From Tamarix chinensis (taxonomy: Eukaryota; Streptophyta; Magnoliopsida; Caryophyllales; Tamaricaceae): a stretch of 64,000 nt of DNA. The notes beneath the pieces were generated by a model. It was not told the DNA's origin. It did not search any database and was given only the letters and a program-made list of their open reading frames with translations. The stretch is taken from NCBI GenBank assembly GCA_030549775.1, contig CM060174.1, positions 99,278,132-99,342,131 on the forward strand, written 5' to 3'. Positions 10,843-23,209 of this stretch are shown in pieces. The translations under genes and the position numbers were made by a program. Each line of letters opens with the position of its first letter. Position 1 is the stretch's first letter.

Positions 10843-13800
10843 TCAGAGCTGTAATACTAAGTCAACATTTGGTGGGGAACCGATATGCACACTTGGATTT
10901 GGTGGTGTTCCACTTCCAAATGCCAGGAATCCACCATTCAGGTCCGAAGGAGCTGGTGAAGACATAGCCCATCTATTCTGTGCTGACAATTCCTGCCACT
11001 GCCAGGAGGGCTTCCCGTAAGCATTGACCCCTGCTGCAGCATTTACTCCAGACTTCGAATTCATCTGACAATTACCCACTCTATTACTAAAATCTACATT
11101 TCTGGGAGCAGCCAACGGACTGACTTCAAATGGATAGGAAATCATATTGCCCCCACTAACTGTGCCACCCGTTAGGGAAGGAACTGAAGCTTCTGCCGGA
11201 CTAGAGGCTCTCGATGGGAGTAAAGGACCTACCCCTCCATTCTGAGAGGGAAATTCAAACCCATAGCGATCAGCATTGAACCCGTTCAAACCAGAGTGAT
11301 TCATAAATCTTTGTCCCATTCCATCCATTGTCCCCTTCAACAAGGCCAAGTCGCTCTGAGGATATTGTTGTCTCAGTTCCATCAAGTCTTGACCGTTCAC
11401 TATCGCAGATTTCTGAGGAACAGAATTAATGCCTAATGGGGACTGATGATACGATTTGCTGTAGACATAAGGCGATTTTTCTGAGGATACTACCAGCCTC
11501 TCAGACACTGGCGAATCTTCCAGTGACGATGAGACATTGGTTTCTCCAATCCACCCTGGGCCAAACTCAACACCCGGAGGTAAGGCACTTTGTATCTTCT
11601 TTGAAGCAATTTTCCAAACCAGAGGCCCAAGGTCTGCAGCAAATCGAGCAAGGCTTCTTGCATAACTATGATCTGAATAAAGACCAACCTGAGGAAATCA
11701 TAATAAGAAAGTTAAAACAAAAGACAAAAATGGTCATAAAATCAAAATAAACAAGCAATTAGCATGGGAAAACAAGATAAAACAAATCATATAGAGGAAA
11801 AAAAAAACAGCTACGACGTACCACTATCAATTGTTTCCTGTCTCCTCCAAAACCAGAAAATACAGAGTCGTCATTTCCAGAAGAAAACTGGCTACAATGG
11901 TTGTATGTGTTACGCCTGTTTTCATCTAATATGATCTCTTTCTTCCCATATTTTATTGATGTAGCTTTTGAGGAAGATGCTGGAAACCAAAAAAAAAATC
12001 GCACCAACACTTATAAATACCCAAAAAAAAAATGTATAGGCAGAAGGAATAGAAAGCAGTGCTTTACCTCCCAGACCTGGCAATTCAAGATAACTATCGT
12101 CATAGCGGGGCCGAAACTTGTACAGGCTAGTACCTTTCCTTAAATTGTAAGAGTTTGACCTCATGGCATCATCGACCCCAGTAGCAGGAGTGGCATCTGG
12201 GGAGCATTTTGGTACAACATGCTCCGTAGATAGACTCTCAATGGGTTTTTTGGGTGGCCTGCCTCTCTTACGTCGTGGCTCACAACTATCGCCACCTTGC
12301 CTCAGGCTGTCAAAGTCTTTCTTGACAAGTTCTTGAATAGATCGGGCCTGCATAAACAGGTACAGGATGAAGTTTTACTTCCACTCTGAAAGTAAACCAA
12401 AAGGTGAATCCATCTCAAACTTTCTCACCTGTCGAAAGTATATAGTATGGGATGCATTGTATTCCATTGCATTGGAGCATATAAGAAAAATGTCAGCCTG
12501 CAAAGACAGTCAAGACTCGAGATCAAACGTCATTATATCAGCATCCCCTGTGTTGAACCATGGATTCATGGGACGTGTTTTGCATGCAACAATGATGGAA
12601 TGGGCGACCAGTAGACATTTTTTGCAATTCCATATCTAATCAATTGACAACTATACAAAATAAAGCAGTTACTTGACAGCTTCACTTGAAAATGAAAACT
12701 TCATAGCAATTGATCAAGGAGGATTCTAGACTGTGAGTTGGACAACAAAACATGAAGCATGTGATTTCAACCTCTATGCCAGAAAACAAGAAGGAAAATG
12801 AAGCCGCTTCTTCTGCTCCATATCAAAATGACAGACCAAGATCCTAAACTGCCGTAAATTAAAAAGCCTCGTGTGGTAGCAGGACAGTACATGCATTGCA
12901 AAAAAGCAAACTTACAGCACCCCCTCTGGTATATATACATGACAAAAAATCCTACAAAACAAAGCAAGCAAGTTGGAGTACGCTATAGTACAAAAGAAGA
13001 CTGCACAAAATTCTTGAAAAAAAGTACAAAAAAGATGGGAAACGACTTTCTGCAGATGGCATTTTCAATTATTTTCTACAGAGCTACCAAGTTCTCAGGA
13101 ATCTGGCGAGAGATCTATTATTTTCAGCTGCATGGAGGAAAAAACTCACCATCCAAACACCAAAATAGCAGTCAAGTAACCTTATGTAATAAATAGGCCT
13201 TCACTGTATGGCAATGCCATAAATGAAACACTAAATCCCCCGTGTCAGTATCTCATACTTCTATCCAAGATCGCAATTACGCATATACGTACAAGGAACC
13301 TCCGGTCTAAAAGAGCCAAGTATTGAGTTGCATAAGGTGAAACCGAAATCATGATTTAATCAATTGAGATCTATTCGAAATTTAGTATTTAGCAGTATGG
13401 GAAGAGCATAATTAATTAATAAGCCAGATTTTCTTCAGTTACAGAAATCATGGAGACAATTAAGTAGCCTAATTCTGCCGAACAAGGAATGTAGCATCAA
13501 TCCAGCTAGCTGCCTTTGTCAGAAAACCATTAGGTATGGGCAGAAGAAATGAGACCAGAAAGTGAATATATATGTAACTGCAAGCACATATACATAGTGG
13601 CATCCAGGTAATAGGGTGAAGAATCAACAGAAATATATCAGCCAAGAACTAACCTCAAGCTGCTCCAAGTTTGCATAAAGGCCTCCGTCAAGTTTCTTCC
13701 TTACCGTACTGAAATCCATTGGGTTTGCAATGACTTCATGGTAATCAGGGAGCTGTAAAAAAGTAGTCCCGCCATCAGACAAGATGACCCGCATACAACT

Positions 13801-15281
13801 GCAGTACCCAAACTCAATCATCAAAAACATTTTACCTCTTCTGGATCAACTGGCTCAGCAAACACTCCTCTCGTATCCTTCCTGGAAGAGGGAAAAAAAC
13901 GAAGAAGCAATTCCATCAAGCATAGCCAACCAAAAAACACACACACATGAATCAGAAAACAAAAGTCAAAAGATTCCAACAATGGGTTGAAAAAAATGGG
14001 GGAGAAGAAGAAAAACAGGGCACTCACTTTTGAAGTTTATCGAGAATGGAGATGAGCAATCTTTTATCAGGCAAAGGTGTAGAAGTGGGACCAGATACCA
14101 ACGCCACCGCTGTCCCTGTCCACAATAATAAAATTCAAGAAAGATAGATAACTAAGTTAGAATTGATTGATCACTTATGTATACACAACAAAATTCGGCA
14201 CTTTAGAGGCTTAAAATCATGAGGATTTGATTGAAAACCACACCATTTCTGCCATATTCAGTCGCTGTCGAAAGCTTTTGGACCTGCACAAAATTCCCCC
14301 ACGTATATTTTAGTACCCACAGGAACAGTGTAAAGAACAACAACAACAAACCCAGATAATTGAACAGATCAGCGCAGCAACAAAGTACAGTACAGAGATG
14401 GGAAATTGGAAATAATTAGACCCACAATGGAGATAAGACAAAATTACACTTTTCAGGCAGACACAGTGGCTTAAATTATTCCCGACTTCAACGGACGAAG
14501 GGTTTGATGGTAATAAATTAGAGTGCCTTAATAGAAGAAAGAAAAAAGTATACACATAGATACATATAGAATATCAATTAAGAAATTACAACAGACATAA
14601 ATTCATTCAGGCCTCGACTCTTAGATAGTTAGTTTTATAATGTTTTATAAACTAAAATAAAAACTCGAAAGATAAAACAGTAAAATAAGTCAAACGAGAC
14701 GACCTCCATAAAAATTCCCCAACCCCTCTTGCCTTTCCACTTCTCACTCCCCGTCTCACTCATCGAACGCGCCAATTTCAAATTATTAATAAACCTAAAT
14801 TTTGCTCACAAAAGAACTGCAGATCCAGACGAAAATCTACCTCATTGATGATGTTGGACTTATTCAAGAATGTCTCGATATAACCGACATCGATTAATAA
14901 TGAATCAGAATTACGGAATGAAGAATTGGCCGATGATTTAGGATGAGTATGAGGGGGAATATTTATATTCCTCACCTTTTTCTCTCTCCTCTCATCATCA
15001 TCATCATCGGCATCTCCATTCTCAGCGTGAAATGAATGCTGTCGTTCCGGTTCCGGCGATGATGATGTGGCAGGAAAAGAATTGTAACGAGTGGATCGGC
15101 GGGTAGAAAATGAAGGAGAAGATGGAGTTGGTTGAATTTGATTTTGGAATTCATTAGGGTTTTGAGGAATATTAAATTTGGAGTTTGAAACTTGGGTTTG
15201 ATTTTGTTGCTGGAGTAGGGCACGTTTTTGGAGGTCTATAATAGATGGACGACCTTTCTTCTTCTTCCCCTTCATCGTCAT
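10843..15281 (-). CDS. Bromodomain protein, BRD9-like SWI/SNF subunit (9 exons)
   Basis: Nine exons join in frame into 643 aa: 14976-15281, 14244-14283, 14028-14115, 13836-13881, 13654-13752, 12429-12497, 12068-12347, 11822-11979 and 10843-11688, all with GT-AG introns. The ATG at 15281 gives MTMKGKKKKGRPS, a basic AT-hook-like start. A Gln/Pro-rich part and an acidic DDDDD run follow. The bromodomain spans about residues 128-235 (STPLPDKRLL, LPDYHEVIANPMDF, CSNAMEYN), with Asn207 the expected acetyl-lysine-binding residue. A second AT hook KRGRPPKK is at 243-250. The long Ser/Gly/Pro-rich tail holds a VGLYSDHSYARSLARFAADL block. The layout matches the plant BRD1/BRD2/BRD13 family, acetyl-histone readers in BRM-type SWI/SNF remodelling complexes in the nucleus. 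Closest remembered relatives are Arabidopsis At1g20670/At1g76380. The family call is secure, the exact orthology less so. Confidence 0.92.
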
Positions 15282-16301
15282 CCCTTCTATACTTCTTCCT
15301 GTTGCTATTGCTTTGCCCACATTGCGGCCGTCTCGCTTTTCTTCTCTCTCCTCCAAGTCCTCTCCTCTCGAGGAGGCGTTATTTATTTTATTCCTTTTTC
15401 ATTCCGGAAAATATTTGTCTTTACTCTTTACTCTTAGTTTTTCATTATTTTTTTCTCTTTTTGCTTGAGGGGGAAAGGGTGGTCGGTTCTCGGCTGGTCG
15501 CAATGCATGCATCGGTCATTTGGGCTTTGATTTTATGAACGCAGCCCGTTGAAAAATGAAAAATGAAAAGTGAAAAGTGAAAACTACTTTAGCAAATATA
15601 TAAATATACTTACTTTATCTATGTATATACACACTTTTGGTCAAAAAATAATCTCGTAATCGATAGGTTAGTTAATTTGTCTTTTTTAAACTAAATGCTG
15701 AACTAGCCGAATACTACATGAAACATAAAATGTTTATTTCTGTGTCCAAAAAAAAGTTTAAGAAACATGTTTATTATAAATTAAACCTTATTTTTTTCCA
15801 ACTTTTTAGATTTTTTTTAGATAATTAAATTCTACATAAATATTTATTTAAAGAAAATAAGTTTCACACTTGCTAGTCGAGTTAAAAGTTAAATGTGTGT
15901 CAAGAAAAAACTTTTAAGATTATTTTTCATCAAAAATAAACATTTTTAACTTTTCATAAAAAAAAATGGGCATACTTCATTTGTTAGATTTAAGGATATT
16001 CAAGTGAATTGTATGAATTGAATAACATATATTTTTATTATTATTTGTAGACCTTCATAATGTACAATAGATGTATGAATCGAAGTTAAATTGGGGTATT
16101 GTAGATTCTCCTACAAGAGAGAAAGAAATAGCTTTTGAATATCAGAGGGATACCACTGTGATGTTCGCCTAAAGGCACTCCAATGCTCAAGTTAAGAATG
16201 TAGGACGTGAATAGAATGGGAGAAGAGAGAAAGGGAGAGGAGAGGAATGATTTAGTCCTTAGGTTGTGAAGATGCGGTTGTCGACAATGAAGAGCTAGGG
16301 G
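15282..16301 (-). promoter_or_regulatory. 5' UTR and promoter region of the bromodomain gene
   Basis: Upstream of the start the plus strand is CT-rich (15290-15370), so the transcript leader is GA-rich, common in plant 5' UTRs. Further out the sequence becomes AT-rich with no gene. I could not pick a TATA box with confidence. The old LTR E begins about 1.0 kb upstream of the start codon, which may bound the promoter. Confidence 0.4.
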
Positions 16302-18839
16302 TGTAATACTCCAAAATTTATCTAATATTAATCCCAAGTAATTAATAGTTTAACCTAATCCTAACCTCAAAAAATCAATATTTTTACCTCATCTTAATCC
16401 CTTAATTCTAAATCTAAACCTAATCCTCATCTTTATTTTAGGTCATTAATATTTTTAACCTTAACCTAACCCTTAATGATTTACATTTTAATCGTGCCCA
16501 AATTCCTTAATCTAAATTATTTAAACCTAATTCTAATTTTAATCTTAAACCTAAATCACTTTTCCCCTTTTTCTCCTTCCTTTTTTCTTTTTCCCGTTTT
16601 CTTCTTCTTCTCTCAACTTCCTTCTCCTTCTTCATCCTCTTCTTCCTGCATATTTTCTTCCTCCCTGACCATTTTCCTTTGGCCAAGCTTCCACCTCAAC
16701 AACCTACCAATCATAATAATCATTACCACCGTCCCCTCCCTCAACACATGGGATCTAGTGTTGAAAATTTGTGCCCCATAATCCCCCAAACCTCCCTTGT
16801 ACACCCACATCCCTTGCCTTACCTCCTATGTCATCCCTTAGCATTAACGCCACCTCTTCTCTATATATACCCCTACACTCTCTCTCCTTACCTCATTTAA
16901 TATCTCACCAACCTCTCCTTAAACTCTATCTTCCTCCCCTCAACTTGCATATGCGTCATCCGTCTTCTTTCCAGCATTTTCTTTAGTGAAGCTTTGCGAA
17001 ACCTTTATCACCTCACACTGTGAAGTAACCACAGCGTGAGCATCTCACATTACCCTGTCATACCTACATAAGAAAATCACATTGATCACCCCCTACAATG
17101 TTACAAACTCACGGTGAACCACCCCAACCTCATGCTACACCATCCACCAAAACACCACAACTTCATGCTACCAACACCCCTCCAATGTGAGGTATTCTTG
17201 CTACCCTAGCCCCCCAACATGAAGATCATGTTGCAACACCTTAGATGCATAAATTCCTCACACAAATCCCCCATTTTGGAGGCACTTCTTCACGCAACAA
17301 CTCCATTTGTGCCACACATTGACCTGCACCTTATTACTTATGTTTTACTCCTTTTTCCACCCTATTTTGCCTTATATTTTCCATGTTTATATTCTTAAGT
17401 TCTAATTGTGCATTATTATTTTTTCTTAGGTGATTTTATTTTGGTCTCAGATGAGGTGGGTTAGGCTTATACAGGCTTAGAAATCGGTGCCCATTTGGCA
17501 ATGACATAAGTCGTAGTTTAGGGTTTTTCTACTAAATGTTATGTATGATAGCTTTATATTATCATGTGGTTATGATTATGCTGTTAATTTCCTATTTTTA
17601 ATGCTATAATGTGTTAATGTGATGTCATATGATGGAAATTGAATAATATGAGGAAGCATGCACTTATACAATATTGTTGAAATAATTATTATGCTATAAA
17701 ACCGTAGTGAATTAATATGATATACAATATTGAGGATTTCAATAAGTATGGTAATTGAAAAAGGAGTGTGATTAAGATGTATAGTGATGCAATAAATCCA
17801 AGGTTAGAAAATAATGATATGGGACTTATAAGTTTTTCATGGAAAAGATGGGTGTTTTGGCATCCTTAAAAGTATTTTGGTCATTATGGATTTAATATAA
17901 AAAATTTAGTGTTTTAATGTGTTAAATAGTTTAAAATATTCTAATAATATCACATGAAATATTTAGTGTAATTATTAATGGCCTAAGTCCCAAAAACTAG
18001 GAAAATAGTTTAAATTATAAATAGTAACCCTAGAGGTGGTATTATTACAAGACATTAGAGTTAGACCCTAATTTTTAGATATATTATTAATATTAGAATT
18101 TTAGGAATGTATTTTCAATTTTGTGATTATATGAGTCTTATGGGAAAATTTATACCTGACTTGTGAAATTAGATTTTCATAAGTATTGTAAATAGTAACT
18201 CTAAAGATAATGTTGTCATTGCATGTGTAAGGCGTTAGAGTTACAACTTTATTTTTGGATATGTTAATAATTAAAATATTTTAGGAAGGTATGCTGATGT
18301 AGTATGATGAATGAATAATATGGAAGGGGTTATACTTATAATATGAAATTAGGGTTTCTTAAGGAATAATTATGTGGTTGTGCCTTATGTGTTTTTAATT
18401 ATGTGTTTTGCATGTATAAATGAGTATGAATTATGATCTTGATATAAAAAACTAAATAATAAGATGCTAAGCACTCAAAGTGAAATATCGTATAAGTCGA
18501 GCCAAGGTATTGTGTTTTCGTTCCACCTAATGACAATAGTTATGATACCCCAATATTTTAAAACCTAGAATTTAATAATTAATCCTTATTTGGGATAGTT
18601 TAATTTTTTAAAATTATTAATTTAATTATTTTTTGGAATTTTGGTTTATAAAAATGGATATGATTATGTAATAAATTAAAATAAATATTTTGATATTTTA
18701 TCATACTTATTTTATTTAAATAATTTTCCAAACTCATATTTTACTAAAATTTTCCTCTTAAATTTTAAATAAATTAATCTATTAAATTAATTTATCTATC
18801 TAAATAATTAAATACCCTTATTTTAAAAATAATTTTATT

Positions 18840-20110
18840 TTTATTTTTTCCTTTTTCCTTCTCTTTTTTTTTCCTTCTCCTTTTTCCTTTCTTTTTCTTT
18901 TCCTCCTTTCTCTTTTTCTTATTTTCTTCTTCATTTGGGTTGCTCGTCCTGCCTCTTTCCCTACTAGGTCGCCTTCTATTATCTTTTCTTTCTTCCTTCC
19001 TCCCTTTTTCGTCCAGCCAGCACCACCCCTCTTCTTCTTTTTTTCTTTCCCTTCCCCCCTGTTTGGACCAGCTCAACCCCTCCTTTTTTTCCTCCCTCTC
19101 CCTCACGTGTACGGGTCAGCCTGTCTCCTCCTTTCTCCCCCGCCTAGCTGGCCTGCCTTCTTTTCTTTCTTCTTCTTCCTCTCCTTCTTCCTTTGCTCTG
19201 CACCAAACTAAATAGCCCTTATGCTTGCACTCACATGCCTGCCAACCTTCCCCTCTGCACCTGCCATGCCAGCCCTGCCTCTCCCTCTCTCCCCCATCCC
19301 TTTCCCTTCCATTTTGAGCCAAACACAACTTCTCTTGTGTGCCTATTTTATTTCCTTTTTCCTCCTCTCCTTCTCCCTGCCACCCTACTCCCCAATCTCC
19401 TGCAGCCTACACCACTTAGCTGACCATGCCTGCCCTCCTTCCCTCTTCCTTTTCTTCTCCTTATCTCCGTCTTCTCTACCTATTTTCAATCTCCCTTGAG
19501 CTCCCTCATCTTCCTGCAGAACCCCTTTTTTCTCCCATTTCCCTTCTTCTTATCCTCCCCTATTTTTGCTCTGTCGCTGCCTCTGTGACCCAACCAACCA
19601 CCACAACAACCCCCTGGCCTCCCCTGCTACCTCCCTGCACCACCCAACAACCACCACTCACCCCCTGCAACCACCTTCCTTTTCCTTTCTCCTTTATTCC
19701 CCTTCTCAACCTCCACCCTACACCACCTTCATGCATCGTCGTCTCCCCTATTATATTGCCACCACAGCCACCCCTTGACCCCCTAGCACCTCCCTTACCA
19801 CCACCCTTTCTAATCTTGGCCAAAAATTCCCTGCAACCCCCATTTCTTCTCCTATTTTCCCTTCCTTCTTCTTCTCTCTTCCTTGCACCCATTTTCCCAG
19901 CCCTACACTTGTTGTCTCTATTGCCCTGAGCTGCCAATCTTCAACCCCCAACCACCACTCACACCCTTATTCCCTCCCTACACCCGCCCACCACTATCAC
20001 TCATCTCCACAAGCCCTCAACCAAACCCCCAAAACCTTTACCCGAGCCAACCCTTCCCCTTTCTCCCATCCCCTCCTCGACCCTTATTACCCCTTCAATA
20101 TGTGCATGCA
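18840..20110 (+). other. Pyrimidine-rich, proline-coding tract of LTR B
   Basis: The plus strand is mostly C and T, with strings like CCTTCCTCCC. This leaves long stop-free stretches in several frames (for example 19426-19929) whose proteins are just Pro/Leu/Ser. Equivalent tracts occur at the same relative place in A (590-1000), E (16560-16980), C (24600-25790) and D (30690-31780). It is a compositional feature of the LTR family, perhaps an untranslated leader, not a gene. Confidence 0.75.
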
Positions 20111-20799
20111 GCTCACGTTGCCATGCAATGTGAGTCTTGTTGTATATTATGAGCAAATATTGCTAAATTTTGATGTACAATTTTTTTTAATATTAATATA
20201 TATTAATTAAGCTTTTTGATTAAAAAAAATATTCTTTTAATTTTCTACTACTAATATGCTAGTTTTGATATTATTTTTAGGTACAAATTTTTCTAATCAA
20301 AGCTTAAACTTTTAATTTGGATACCGGTAAAGTTTATTTATTGTTGAAAATAAGGTAACCATTATACCCTACTAAAATGTATGGATATACGTATGCTAGC
20401 ACATTAGGGTTTTTAAATATGTTTATGTGCATGTTATATGATGTTAAGTATATTATGATTTATAGCATATGTTGGTAGTTGAAATGAAAAGCATGTTATA
20501 TTATGTGTCATATGTAGAAATGATAGTTAAGGGAGTAGCCTTATTGTTAATAATAATGTTAAATGCATGTATATGAGATGATGAGCTAATGTGACCATTT
20601 ATAGTATATATAATGTTAATATGAACCCTAGGGGCATTTTAGTAATTTTCTTGTACAAAAGGTGTAGCCGAAATAAGTATGTATGATATGTGATTATTGG
20701 TATTAATAATAAATAATAATGGTTGGTGGTGTTAGATAATATATATAGACCATGAGTGTTAATGTTTTATGTGGTAAGGGTTTTTTTTAGTAAATTTGG

Positions 20800-21570
20800 C
20801 ATAAGAAGGGAAAATTGGTAATTTATATGAATAAAAGGGGTAATATGATAATTTAATAAGTAAGGAGGACATTTGTAGTAATTTTGCATGGAAAAAGGGG
20901 ATAACTTAGTAATTTTGTGAGTAAAAAGGTATTTTGGTAAATTAATTAAATGATAAGGGTATTTTGATAATTTTGGCATAAAAAGGGATGACTTGGTAAT
21001 TTTGTAAACATAAGGGGTAAAATGGTAAATTAAGAAGTAAGAAGGGTATTTTGGTAATTTGGCATAAAAGAAGGGTAACTTGGAAATTTTGTAAGTAAAA
21101 AGGGTAAAATGGTAATTTAGTAGGTAAGAGGGGTATTTTGGTAATTTGACATGAAAAGGGCAATTTGGTAATTTAACTAACCAAAAGGACAAATTGGTAA
21201 TTTAATAAGTATGGAGGGTAATTTGGTAAATTAACCAATCAAAAGGGTAATTTAGTAATTTTAACAAGTATGAAGGATAATTTAATAATTTAACAAACTT
21301 GAAGGATAATTTGGTAATTTTAACAAGTACAAGGGGCAATTTGGTAATTTAAAAAATTGGAAGGGTAATTTGGTAATTTAACAAGTATGAGGGGTAAAGT
21401 TGGTAATTTAATAAGCATGGAGGGTAAATTGGTAGTTTATATTTTGGTAATTATACAAGTATGAAGAGTAATCTAGTAATTTGGCAAGTAAAAAGGGTTA
21501 GCTTAGTAACTTTACAAACAAGAGGGGTATTTCAGTAAATTTGTAAGTATGAAGGGGTAAATCGGTAATT
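20800..21570 (+). repeat. Degenerate minisatellite, about 30-bp units (GGTAATTT core)
   Basis: Units like AAGGGTAATTTGGTAATTTA followed by ACAAGTATG or similar repeat more than twenty times with drift. The core and location match the array in LTR A (1640-2830). Solo LTRs C and D carry other repeats in the corresponding position. Confidence 0.85.
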
Positions 21571-22703
21571 TGCATATAACATGTCAATGGATTAAATAAG
21601 CCTCCATAACAAGACATAAGTAATATTAAATAATAGGATAAGGGTTTATGGCTTTAGTATCATTCGTTTAAGTATAGCTCCGTATGTTATGAGGATAAGG
21701 GTATTTCGGTAAATCGGTGAATATCACAAGTGTATGGCATGACATAACATTGAATAGATAATTAAAGGTATGATATGATGTTTATTTCATAATCATATAA
21801 GAGGTGCCTTAATTGTTAGTTATGCATGGAAATGTGTGCTGGATGTGCTAGAAGTACATGTTAGGGTTTATGCATTCAATGATCCTTGATATACAATACT
21901 TGATTCTATGACTTGTATTATAATTGTGATATGATAACCCTTTATGGCATGTGAATAAATGGGAATAAATTCTGAAATGGAAATGGATGATAAAAGAATG
22001 GCCTTAGTGGTTTAAATAAGTTAACATGGATAACAATATGAATAAGGATTACTTAATAATAATAGAAACAAATGGAAATGATTAAGTATGTGATTGTTGT
22101 GTTTCTCGTAGTCGCCTTAATTAAGACACTAATAATTAAAGTGGAAGACTATGAGATCATGAATGGTGTTTCTTTAGGGGTTGCTACCCTAAAGACGTGG
22201 TTTAGCCCATGATTGTTCTGGATTTTACTAGTGTGCCTTAGTACCCCAGCCAGGCCCTATATCTTACTCGATCTACCTCTACGAACCTATTTAGAGGGTA
22301 TGCATACTTATAGATTAGGTTTCCATGTTAGTAGGGTACTATGTGTCTTCGTGCACTAGTGCGACCAGGGTACCTTTGCGTCCCTTGGTTGATAGTTGGA
22401 GGGTATTGTGTTGCTTGTATGTGCCAATATGACCGGTGTACCTTTGTGTCTCTGGGCTCGTGATCTCCCCCTTGAGTTAAATAAAGGGACATGTTATGTT
22501 AATTAAATGAAAAATACTAATCATGTAAAGTGAAATATTATTGAGTTGAGCCCAAACCGATCCACCGACAATAATAGTGGCCAGGAGCCTTTTTCCTTAA
22601 AGTGTATTATGTTCCACCAGCTATAATAGTGGGGGATCCCGAGCTCAATAAACCAAACATTGGATGATAATAAATAATGGAAAATATATTAATCACTTAT
22701 AGG

Positions 22704-23209
22704 TAGGGATGGCAACGGGGCGGGTCGGGGACGGGGACCCCATCCCCATCCCCGAACCCGATAAGGAAAATAATCCCCGAACCTGACCCGATCCCCGATA
22801 TTTTTTTATCGGGGATTCCCCAACCCGATCCCCGATCTATTTTCCATCCCCGATTTATTCCCCGTTCTTAAAACCCGACCCGATCCCCGAAACCCAATTT
22901 TATACCCGATCCCCGATCTCATCCCCGATCCTCAAACTATTTTTTTATATTATATTTTTAATTTATATTCTATTAAAAAATTATATTATATATATATATA
23001 TATATAATTATATAAAAATATATATATATAAAATTTTGGGGCAGGTTCGGGGATGGGGACCCCAAACCCGTCCCCGCCCCGTCCCCGAAAAAATCCCCGT
23101 TAAGAATCCCCGAACCCGAACCCGATCCCCGAATTCTCTCCCCGAACCCGAACCCGAACGGGGAATCTCCGACGGGGCCTCGAACCCGCGGGAAAAATTG
23201 CCATCCCTA
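22704..23209 (+). mobile_element. hAT-type MITE, GC-rich, with 8-bp target duplication
   Basis: The ends TAGGGATGGCAA and TTGCCATCCCTA are perfect 12-bp inverted repeats. The flanks are an exact 8-bp duplication CTTATAGG (22696-22703 and 23210-23217), the hallmark of hAT elements. Both arms are built of CCCGAACCCGATCCCCGA-like strings around an AT-rich centre (22930-23040). No transposase is encoded, so it must have been moved in trans. It is inserted in solo LTR B. Confidence 0.88.

Noticed and set aside
15282..15356. Longer N-terminus for the bromodomain protein
   Set aside because: The extended frame starts with TTG; the first ATG is at 15281 and gives the family-typical basic start.
19426..19929. 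Proline/leucine/serine-rich open frame of 167 codons
   Set aside because: It lies in the pyrimidine-rich tract of solo LTR B. Equivalent tracts in the other LTRs have the same composition without a conserved reading frame.
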